Below are positions 27,067 to 39,000 of a DNA stretch of 64,000 bases, piece by piece (position 1 is the first letter of the stretch; every line of letters begins with the position of its first letter). Origin of the DNA: Sinotaia quadrata (taxonomy: Eukaryota; Mollusca; Gastropoda; Architaenioglossa; Viviparidae); contig CM054179.1 in the NCBI GenBank assembly GCA_028829895.1, positions 42,239,617-42,303,616 on the forward strand, written 5' to 3'. The notes beneath the pieces were generated by a model. It made no database searches. It saw nothing but the letters and a program-made list of their open reading frames with translations, and had not been told where the DNA came from. Position numbers and translations under genes: made by a program.

Positions 27067-30000
27067 TTAAGTTGTCCGAAGAAAATTGTCCAGTTCGGCT
27101 TGGAACTCTCGACTGAACACTTTGTTCAGTGTCTCCTGGTCAACAGGCAATTCGTCGGCGGCGGTGGCATTCCCACCCATCAGACTTTGGATACTACGGT
27201 CTGCCATTTTGTCTAAGGCTTCGATCGTTTCAGCCATTTTCTTATCGGCGGCTTTGCGTTCTGGATCTGGCTTAGCTTTTCCTGCAGGAGGAGGCTTGGG
27301 TTTGGCTGGAGCAGTGGCGACTGAAGGGTTTGGGGCAACTTTCGGGACAACCAGTTTTGCACCCGGGGCTTCCGAAGACTGCGCGCGGTCCGGCGAAGTG
27401 CGCGGCTCAACGATGGACTTTGGGATTTCGTTAGCAACCGTTGCTTTATTTGCAGACTCCATCGTCTTGGAAGTGGACTTTTGTATCTTTGCAGTTTTAG
27501 CCACTTCTTCAACCTTGTTTTCGTCACGGGAGTGTGTTTCAGTTACTGACTGCGAGGCAGCTGTGTGTTTTTCCTTCACGACGTCCTTGACTTCTGTCGT
27601 CTGTTTCCGGCTATCACTGAGAGACTCAATTTTTTTAGTCTCCGCTGTGGTGTTTATGACATCTTTGTGGCTTTGTTTTGTGATGTCCTGTTCTCGAATT
27701 AAGTTTATATTCTGTTCGCTTGAGTTGATATTCTGATCTTTGACAGTTTGCAAATCTTTCTTGTCTCCCTGAAAACGTACATTCGTGCAATTAATATCAC
27801 AACAGCAACCATTCAGTTTCCTTATCCGAAGTTTAAGATACATCAGCGTTTCTCTAAAACACTCTCATGCTATGCAACGCATGAAACAATACTTCTTAAC
27901 TTAATGACAATACATTAGTAAGAGTTCTAATGTACATGTACTACAAGCAAGAAGAAAAAACAGTTGCAGACAACTCACATTCACTGCCGGGGAGGTACCT
28001 GGACTATATGCTGCGTAATCAATGGTACTTTTTATTAATGACGTCAAGACTCGACATTATGACGCATCTGAACTCGCTTTAGCCTTGGCTAGATAAGAGC
28101 GATGCGAAAGCGAGGGCAAACCGTAACTTGTAAATAAATAAATAATAATTTTCCACAAAGAAATTAAGAGGTATGATTGGTGCTGATTATGAAATAATAA
28201 TAATAATAAATTATTAACCAGAATCTTATCAATTTTTTTGACGGACCATGTGCTTTAGGTTTCAATCTACTCAATATAAAATAATAATGTGTTGTAAATA
28301 TCTTTCGTGATTCGGGAATAAATTTTAACCACTCCTCTCTCTCTCTCTCACATATACAGAGTCTTTAAAATAATAAGGAAATAAATGCTGAAAACTATAT
28401 GAAAACGTATTAATCTAAGTTGCTATAGCAATAATTTATGAGTTTTCATACATTTAACAGCATTTATTATCTTATTATTTTAAAGTGTATAAAAAAATCA
28501 GAAGTATTAATCTATTTTAAATGATTATTTTAGGTCAACTCATATGCCTATGGCTACTTCTGTATACACGTTCTGGGTGGGGAACTTGTTTGCAGAATAA
28601 CTATCATAAATTCGATTGCCTAGAATTAGATAACAACTTTCAAAAACAATTATAGAATTTAAATTTATGTTTGTCTTTTTCAAAAATTATAGTGAGTTAA
28701 AGTTTAAACAGTTTCACTTTTCAAAAGGTTGAATTTAAAAAGAAAAATTTTGGTCACTCAGTCTGTTTTTGTTTTTTTTAACCATCATGTTATATATCTT
28801 ACATTCGAACTTTTAAAAAAATAATTGAAACTAGCAACATAGCATTAATGATCCCATTGTGTGTGACTACTGGTTTTGTACATTCAATCATTGTATGACA
28901 ATATGAAACTGGAAATAATTTAATTATTTCTTTCTTAATTAATTAATTAAATGTAACTACACTTTTCTCATGTGGTATACATTTTACTTCTTCATATTTC
29001 CTAGGGTAGAAGTGAGAAAAACGTGTTGGATTGGTAGTTGCGTTAGACAAAGTATTTTGGGACAATTAGTCCATTAGCATTAAATACGGTTACGTCATTA
29101 GTCTCGCTAGTTAGCTGGTAAGAGTTGGAATGAATACGGTTACGTCATTAGTCTCGCTAGTTAGCTGGTAAGAGTTGGAATTATACGGGACCTGATGATA
29201 TAATAATACGACATTTACGACATTTTGCCTGCCGACATTCTTGGCTCACTGAACTGGCACCGGTTCTATCTCATCAGTCTCCCAACTTTCTTAAGGAGAT
29301 CTGACATGCACAGTCCAAACATTTTGCCTGCAAGTCTATAGATTGACCAAGATGTCAAGTGAGAAATTTAGAGTGCTATTGACTAACATGTGTCTCACTT
29401 GTTTTTCCTAAAGGCGTTTGAGATGGACAAGGGTGTGAACACTAGTCTGATAGTGAAATCTGTATTTAGAGAAAATTATTTAATTATTTTCTAATGTGTT
29501 TTCTTATGTTTAAGTTATAATCAAGTTCGTTTCACAGGTACACTATTTATGTATATATGAGAGAGAGAGAGAGGGGGGTGTGTTACGTTTCCAGTATTTA
29601 TTTAAAGACCCTGCTTAGAATAATTAAAAGACTTTAAATATAATTAATTCTTCCTCTCATATTCTACGCAGACTGGTTGCTCAATTTATTATCTGACTAA
29701 TTAAAAGTGCGTCTTGTAGTTCAGACGACAAATTTACAGACTAATAAACTGCGAACTTTTAGCTAGATTTGAAAACAGTTAAATCCCTCTAAATTAATAT
29801 GCACTCGTCATCAATCTTTCTGCTCATCCGCCCCCATTCAAATCTAAGAATTAATCTAATTGGTCTATTGTGCATAGAAATCAACTACTAAGAGGTATTA
29901 ACAAAGAAAATAAGATTTAATAAAGTTTAACAAATTAACAATAAATCGAATGCAACGCGAATAGTCTTCACTCTGTCTTACGCGCCTATGCCTGATTTTT

Positions 30001-33000
30001 GTCAATCTAAATTGCCAGAAAAGTGTTCCTTTGAGATCTGTACACTTGATCTTGCACTTAGCTCTATTCTTGTATCCTTGGTCTCAACACTCAGTCATGC
30101 TGATTCGTTCCCTCAGTCCCCCTTTTACGACACACGTGGTGCATAAGGAATGATGTCCCTTAGTTAGTGGCTAGGAACTGGAATTTTTGCAGCATGGCCC
30201 TCAGAGTGGATTTCGACACGCTTACACCAATAAGCTAATGCAGGTGAGGCATGGTGAACATGAACCATGAGCCGACCTGTGGATGCAACGTGTTTGGATA
30301 TAATTCTCAACCTAACAGGTCCTACCTAGGCATGGCTCAATTAAATGCGCTGAACAAGGAGTTTCGACCTCGCGTCGCTTACAATTAAATTTTAGAAAAA
30401 ATATAATCGTCTCACATGTGTTCCATTTAACAGTCATGACGTATGAAGCAATAAAATAGATACAACGTTAAATTAATGTTCATACAAGAGGTAATTCAAA
30501 CCGACAGAGCGCTTCACAATTTACAATTTAAATTACACGCAATAATTGAATTACATGAAGAATTCATATCGAGCGCAGCATTCTGGCTCTTAGTGAATTA
30601 AAACAATATAAATTAAAGTACAGAAATGGAAAAATGGTTACAATAAATTTATATTCCGTAACATATAGGTTTTCAGCTATTTCTCTGAACCATGCTCAAG
30701 TGTATATGGAAATCATATAATACATAGCACAAATACATACTTAAACAATACATAGGCAAATACTATTAAATAAAATGATACCTTTGAGAGAAGTCGAAGG
30801 GTACCTTGATTCTCTATGGCGCCGGCTGCCTCTCACGACCCGAGTAAGCTGATGGAATTAGCTAAAATGTGCTCGAAGTGAGGGAGCGGAAGCGTGGGGG
30901 TACATATATAGAAAGGTATATTGCGTATCACGTGACTGTTCGCAAAGCATGTGGTTGGTTCGAGAACTGGACAATGGTCCTAAAGTTACATAACATCTTG
31001 ACCTGTTCTAGAAGCGCCTAGAAAAAGGAAGCTTTGAACAAAGGGCCAAGGGTTTCAAATATTCGAATTTGAAGTAACAAGGCAAGTGGGTCACGAAGTC
31101 GGACAATTTTATCAGACTGTGACACCCCCTTGCTTTTGAGGCGTTTATCTTGCCAAAGATAAAATGCCTCCTACAAATTATGTATGATAAAATGTAGAAG
31201 TCCACAATGAAGAAAAATTTACACAAAAAAAATTTCGACATTCCTAGAAATAAAGTGTGCAACTATATTTCATATTTACAGGAAGGAATCCGTAGGGTTC
31301 AGTTAATTGATTAAACAACATTCTATCAGTACCGGCACTTGATGGCATCAAGCACGACTCATGTAATCTGCGCCAACATTCAAAGACCCTTTGATGTAAT
31401 GAATATTTGCGTCATACTGTGTCAGAAACAAAGACCAACGCATTAAACGGCTGTTTGTAAATTGCGCCTGTCCGAGAAAGGCCAACGGCTGGTGATCGCA
31501 CTCAATGACAAAGGTTTTTCCGTACAAATAGTTTTCGAACTTTTTTATGGCCCAAACTATTGCAAGACATTCCTTTTCACTGGTGGAATATTTCTGTTCA
31601 GTAGTTGTGAGTTTACGGCTTGCATATGCAACTGGGTGTTTGGTGTCATTGTGTTCTTGTAATAACACTGCTCCTAATCCTGTGTTGCTAGCATCAGTCC
31701 TTAACAAGAATGGTTTTGTCAGATCTGGCAGTTTAACAACTAAATCTGAAGTCAGTCTAGATTTCAGTGTGTCAAAAGCGTTTTGGCATGCATCAGTCCA
31801 CACTACTTTTGTAGGCATATTCTTACGTGTCAAGTCAGTCAGAGGACATGCAATGGCACTAAAATCTGGTACGAATTTTCTGTAATAATTAGCAAGACCA
31901 AGAAAACTTCTAACTTGTGTTTTTGTTAGCGGTTGTGAAGTGTCCTTAAGTTGTGCTATCTTAGCTTCACTTGGTGACATAGTTCCATGACTCAACTTGT
32001 GTCCCAAGAAGTCTAAGGAGAATTGTGCTATTTCACACTTCGTAGGGCGGGCAGTGAGGTTGGCTTGCTTTAATCTGGCTAGCACATCTCGTAAGAGTGT
32101 TAAGTGCTCCTCCCATGTCTGGGTGCCTAGAATTAAATCATCCATGAAGTTCTCAACTCCACGTCCGTACAGTGGTTCTAACAATGACCGCATCATTTTA
32201 GAAAAAATGCTTGGAGCGTTTGAAACTCCGAAAGGCATAACTTTCCATGTGTAGTTTCCTACTGGTGTAGTGAAAGCTAGTATGTGTCGATCAGTGTCCT
32301 TGACCTTGATTTGCCAAAACCCGCGTGACAAATCTATTTTGGTATAGTAATGAGCGTTAGCTAGCTTAGTGAAGATGAGATCCGGATCAGGAAGAGGTTC
32401 GGCACAAAACTCTGTCACTTGATTGAGTTTGCGGTAGTCTACGCAAAAACGGAACGAGTTATCACGTTTTTTAATCAACACGATGGGTGATCCGTAGGCG
32501 CTGTCAGTCTTCTCTATGACCCCTAGATCTAGCATAGTCTTAATCTCACGTCTAACGTCATCTATCTTAGCGTGTGGCAACGGATACGGCTTCAAACGTA
32601 TCGGTTTGTTGTCAGTCAGCTTCAGTGAAAATTCTATTAAGTCTGTCAACCCTGGTTTGTCTGTCAGAGTAGATGAGAACTCATTAAGCAATTCATTCAC
32701 TTCTTTTTTCTGTCTTTCTGTCAAGGCTTCATTTACCCTAACGTCTTTGACAGTTTCGTCCGTCTGTAGAGGACAGTTTGGTAAAGTACCAGTGACGCAA
32801 TCAGTATCCCCCTCGTCTTCTGTAACTATCGTCGCTACGACAAAATCAGCTTGAGTGGTTTGATCCTCACGGCTTATGTACTTTTTGAGTAGGTTAACAT
32901 GAAAGATTTTCTCTCTCTTTCCTGTCTGCACCTTATAGTTCAGTCCCCCTAGCTTGGCGGTAACTACAAAGGGCCCCTTCCATTTCATCTGAAGTTTGTT

Positions 33001-36000
33001 ATGTGCTTCAGGAAGTAACAGTAACACTTTGTCATTAACTTCAAACTCTCTAGGTTTGGTGTGCTTATTGTAATATTCTGCCTGTCTAGACTGAGCTATC
33101 GTCAAGTTTTCCCGTGCTATCTTGCCTATAGTTTCAAGACGGTTTCTTAAGTCAGTGACGTATGTGTAAGTTGTTTTAACTTCGTCATCTGTCTTTTCAT
33201 CAGTCCAAAGTGCCTTCAAAATCATCATCGGTCCGCGTACAGTACGTCCGTAAAGTAGCTCAAATGGTGAAAACCCGGTGGAAGATTGTGGCACCTCCCT
33301 ATATGCAAATAGTAGGGCAGGGATGTATCTGTCCCAGTCTTTCGGTTTATCAGTGGCGAGCTTTTTAAGTGCTGTTTTTAATGTCCCATTGTATTTTTCA
33401 ATCAGACCATTTGCCTGGGGGTGGTATGGTGTGCAAGTAAGATGTTTGATGGAAAGTAAGCGATTTACTTCCTTCATTACGTTGCTTATGAATTGACTCC
33501 CCTGATCTGTCAAAATTTCAGTAGGAATTCCAACACGACTCCAAAGACCGAAAAGGGCTTCGGCGACAGTTTCAGTATCAATATTTTTCAATGGTACTGC
33601 GTCGGCGAATCTTGTTGCGTAATCAATAGTGGTCAGCACGTATCGATTACCTCTCGTTGATGTGGGTATTATAGGCCCAATCAAATCCAATGCTACGCGC
33701 TTGTAGGGTTCACTGATCAGTTCAGGCTCTCCTAACGGTGCGGGTCTGATTGAATTTTTAGACTGTGTTCTCTGGCATGTGTCGCAACTTAACACGAATC
33801 TACGGATATCGGCAGTGATGTCCGGCCAATAAAACTCACTTGTAATACGACTAGTTGTTTTTTGTACACCCATGTGTGCACCAAAAAGACTCTCATGACC
33901 TAATCGTAATACGTCATTTCGTTTGGTTTGTGGAACGACTAATTGTTTCCGAAATTCGTCTCCCACTTTCGAATAGCGGTACAATAAACCCTTTTTCAGA
34001 ATAATGCACGCTCTCTTATTCGAATCGTCAGTGTTGACGTCACTAACAAGTACAGCTTGCTTGCGTAACTTGTATAGTGTTTCGTCCTCAGCTTGTAATA
34101 TTTTAATCTCGCTAACTGTTGCTTTATCTACGGCTGGTGCGGCAGACATCGGTGCAGTTACAGATTTGTCTTTACTACTCGCTGCTCTGGTTACAGCGTT
34201 AACCAGTGGTGGTTCAGTTGAAGTTTGTTTTTTGCACGGCAAAACATACTTGCAACCAAGGATCACGTCATGCGGTGAGTTTTCCATAACTGCCGCTTTG
34301 ACTGTTCCTTCTACAAAGTCTGAAACAATCGAGACTTCAGCTACTGGTAAAATGTCTTGTTCGCCGTTTGCAAAGGTGACAGAGATTGTCTCCCCTGTGT
34401 AGTCGGTACGGTTAACTAATGATGCATTTACAATAGCGTCTAGCTCACACCCTGTATCAAGCAAAGCGATTGTATCGTGACCGTTTGCCTGTACTGGTGT
34501 TCGATTCGACTTTTCTGTTTTAGGTGTATGACTTTCTACTGCGTAAACTTTAGCTGTTTTCTTTTCAGGACATGTTCGTGAAAAATGGCCACTATCACCA
34601 CAAGTGTAACATGCAAGATTCTTTTTATCTTTCTGTTTGTCGGACTTGTTTTTAGTGTCGGGTTTAGATGTTTTATCATCACGCTCACTATGTGCCTTCC
34701 CGTCATTTTTCTTATCCTTTCGAGTCTGCGGTTCGTTCGGTCGAGACTTGTTGTTCGCGTGTGCGTTCGAGAATTGAGAATGTGCGTCATCAAAGCGATC
34801 GGCGGCGTTGCCTATCTCCTCTAGCGTAGATTTTTCCCTTATTGCTAAGTGAATCAGTAGATCTGATTTGTATGACCCGAGAATATGGTCTTTTATCATT
34901 TCATCCCTAAGACCTGCGTACGTCTGTGGAGTTTCGGCTAGATCTATCCATCTTTGGAACAAGTCAGCTACGCGTCGTATGTACTGTGCGTGCGTCTCTG
35001 AACTGGCTTTAGTGGCCTGTTTAAACTTACGTCGGTATGTATCTGCTGTGAGTTTGTAACGTTTCAATAATGCGGCCTTGACTGTGTCGTAATTATCTGA
35101 CTCAGAATCGCTAAGCTTATTGAACTCGTTTTTCGCACTGCCCTGCAATAACCCCGATAAATTTATCGCCCAATGTTCCGCTGGAATGTTTGTTGCTCTG
35201 GCTAACTTTTCAAACGTTTTTAAATACGCGTCTATTTGATCTTTGTTCTCATCAAATGGGACCATATTTATCTTTGGAATGATATTTTCAATTCTACTGT
35301 GATTATTTCCATCGCTAGAACGCGAATCACCACTGCTTCTGCGATCACGGTTTGGATTGGTAACTTCTAGTTTCTTTACTTCCCATTCTAACCGTTTTAT
35401 TTCCGCGTCTGCGGCGATGCGTTTGGCTTCTGTGTCCGCTGCGATGCGTTTTGCTTCTGTTTCTAGCTTTTTCGCTTCTGTTTCGGCTTCTAACTTTTTA
35501 GCTTCGGCTAACTTTTCAGTTTCTAACCTTTTCAGCTCGCGAGCAGCTACACGCTCCTCCCTTTCTCTTTCTTTCTCCTTTTCCGCTTTCTCCGCTCTCT
35601 CTTTCTCTAGAGCTAACTCAGTTTTGATGTAGTTCGTCAGTTCGTCACCTTGATATCCTATCATGATACCGGCTTCTTTCAGGTCTTCGATAACCTGTTT
35701 GCGATCCATTTTACTGTCTTAGCGCGCTGGCTACAATAAGAATGTATCTCGTGAATTGTGTGTTTTAACCGTCGGCGATAACTCCGCTTATCCCGAAAAT
35801 AACTTTTAGGCTACAACCTTACAAAAATTATTTAATTTACTCAGAACACCTTCCGAAATAAATTACGCGTTAACTCTTACACGTTTCACCTGCTTGTCAC
35901 AGTGTCCGCTGTTCCAAGACTTTCGTAATGTCACGGCTCCTACCATACAACATTACACATTATATCTAGCGCCCTAAATATAATAGTCCGAAGTCTGTTA

Positions 36001-39000
36001 CTACCGATAACTCTCCTAGCTGGCGGTATAACCTTCGACTCCTCACAATGAAGTACTCAGTAACACAATACTAAATAAATCATTCAATAGCCAACATGAC
36101 ATATTTAACTACGCTTAAATATATCAACATTAACTAACATGCACGCTACTCTGCAAAAGAATACATGCACATGTCACAACAAAAGCAAAGAAAATCAGTA
36201 ATACAAAAATCAAAAGAACAATTGGCAATTTCTTTTCGTTCGTTCGTTTCTAGGTTATGATGCGCCCTATGTATAAAAATGTTACAATTTACAATTTAAT
36301 ACATATCAATCCCGGACGAGCCCCCACTTGTTACGTTTCCAGTATTTATTTAAAGACCCTGCTTAGAATAATTAAAAGACTTTAAATATAATTAATTCTT
36401 CCTCTCATATTCTACGCAGACTGGTTGCTCAATTTATTATCTGACTAATTAAAAGTGCGTCTTGTAGTTCAGACGACAAATTTACAGACTAATAAACTGC
36501 GAACTTTTAGCTAGATTTGAAAACAGTTAAATCCCTCTAAATTAATATGCACTCGTCATCAATCTTTCTGCTCATCCGCCCCCATTCAAATCTAAGAATT
36601 AATCTAATTGGTCTATTGTGCATAGAAATCAACTACTAAGAGGTATTAACAAAGAAAATAAGATTTAATAAAGTTTAACAAATTAACAATAAATCGAATG
36701 CAACGCGAATAGTCTTCACTCTGTCTTACGCGCCTATGCCTGATTTTTGTCAATCTAAATTGCCAGAAAAGTGTTCCTTTGAGATCTGTACACTTGATCT
36801 TGCACTTAGCTCTATTCTTGTATCCTTGGTCTCAACACTCAGTCATGCTGATTCGTTCCCTCAGTCCCCCTTTTACGACACACGTGGTGCATAAGGAATG
36901 ATGTCCCTTAGTTAGTGGCTAGGAACTGGAATTTTTGCAGCATGGCCCTCAGAGTGGATTTCGACACGCTTACACCAATAAGCTAATGCAGGTGAGGCAT
37001 GGTGAACATGAACCATGAGCCGACCTGTGGATGCAACGTGTTTGGATATAATTCTCAACCTAACAGGTCCTACCTAGGCATGGCTCAATTAAATGCGCTG
37101 AACAAGGAGTTTCGACCTCGCGTCGCTTACAATTAAATTTTAGAAAAAATATAATCGTCTCACATGTGTTCCATTTAACAGTCATGACGTATGAAGCAAT
37201 AAAATAGATACAACGTTAAATTAATGTTCATACAAGAGGTAATTCAAACCGACAGAGCGCTTCACAATTTACAATTTAAATTACACGCAATAATTGAATT
37301 ACATGAAGAATTCATATCGAGCGCAGCATTCTGGCTCTTAGTGAATTAAAACAATATAAATTAAAGTACAGAAATGGAAAAATGGTTACAATAAATTTAT
37401 ATTCCGTAACATATAGGTTTTCAGCTATTTCTCTGAACCATGCTCAAGTGTATATGGAAATCATATAATACATAGCACAAATACATACTTAAACAATACA
37501 TAGGCAAATACTATTAAATAAAATGATACCTTTGAGAGAAGTCGAAGGGTACCTTGATTCTCTATGGCGCCGGCTGCCTCTCACGACCCGAGTAAGCTGA
37601 TGGAATTAGCTAAAATGTGCTCGAAGTGAGGGAGCGGAAGCGTGGGGGTACATATATAGAAAGGTATATTGCGTATCACGTGACTGTTCGCAAAGCATGT
37701 GGTTGGTTCGAGAACTGGACAATGGTCCTAAAGTTACATAACATCTTGACCTGTTCTAGAAGCGCCTAGAAAAAGGAAGCTTTGAACAAAGGGCCAAGGG
37801 TTTCAAATATTCGAATTTGAAGTAACAAGGCAAGTGGGTCACGAAGTCGGACAATTTTATCAGACTGTGACAGGGTGAATAGGTTTAAATAGGTGCTCTT
37901 AGGGAAATATTTACACATGTCATGTATTTATTTCATCAACTCTGCAGATCTTTCCTTCTTCTTCTGCACTCCGTATCCTACTTGGGTGACACAATTTCAG
38001 CAAAGAGACAAGATTGCGTTATTGTTGCCTATTCAGGAAAATTCATATTTGTCATCTGGACAGGATTGTGACTGGCCTAGATGTAAAGTTACACTCTGGG
38101 GCTGCTGACAGCTAATGACAGAACTTTTGTCTGACAAGACTCAAGCAACACTGACCAAGTTGACATTCAAATTTGTTGAGTATTGAAATAATACCATCAC
38201 AACATGAGAATTTGACTCATCATGTCAAATTTATAAATTCATGTTGTGAAAATATTTCAATTTTATATCCTCTCCTAAACTAATCTGTATGTCAAATTTC
38301 CACTCCCTGCTCATTTGTATAAATCTTTGTTGATGTAAAAGGGGGTGAAGATCAGAAATCTTTGGGCTGTTAAAAGACTCTTTACTGGTTTAGAGATATT
38401 GTAGAAATGGGTGAGGACCATAAATCTTTGGGCTGTTAAAAGACTCATCACTGGCTTAGAGATAATGTAGAAATGGGTAAGGACCATAAATCTTTGGGCT
38501 GTTAAAAGACTCTTTACTGGTTTAGAGATATTGTAGAAATGGGTGAGGACCATAAATCTTTGAGCTGCTAAAAGACTCATCACTGGTTTAGAGATAATGT
38601 AGAAATGGGTAAGGACCATAAATCTTTGGGCTGTTAAAATACTCATCACTGGCTTAGAGATAATGTAGAAATGGGTGAGGACCATAAATCTTTGAGCTGC
38701 TAAAAGACTCATCAGTGGTTAAGAGTTGATGTCGAAAGGGGTAAAGACCATACATTTTTGGGCTGTTAGAAGACTCATCAGTAGCTCAGAGTTAATGTAG
38801 AAATGGGTGAGGACCAGAAATCTTTGGGCTGCTAAAAGACTCTTTACTGGTTTAGAGATATTGTAGAAATGGGTGAGGACCATAAATCTGTGGGCTGTTA
38901 AAAAACTCATCACTGGCTTGGAGATAATGTAGAAAGGAGTGTTAGTTTTACTCTGATGGTGCCAGTAACGGTATCGGGTGAGTGTGTAGATTACTTTGCC

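Larger units (their letters stand above)
29581..37872 (-). mobile_element. Full-length Gmr1-like Ty3/gypsy LTR retrotransposon (8.3 kb), integrase before RT
   Basis: Two direct repeats of exactly 1544 bp (29581-31124 and 36329-37872) show no difference I could find by eye. They begin TG and end CA, and are flanked by GGGTG on both sides (29576-29580 and 37873-37877), a 5-bp target duplication. The internal part has a tRNA-Pro primer site beside the 5' LTR (right end), one open gag-pol frame (35709-31348) and a purine tract beside the 3' LTR. No envelope frame is present. Equal LTRs, an intact frame and a clean target duplication indicate a very recent insertion. It sits in an intron of the minus-strand gene, in the same orientation, so its LTR signals could affect that transcript. 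Confidence 0.95.

Noticed and set aside
27086..27736. 216-codon plus-strand frame opposite the terminal exon of the minus-strand gene
   Set aside because: It is the antisense shadow of the minus-strand exon, which has the acceptor site, the phase match and the plausible composition.
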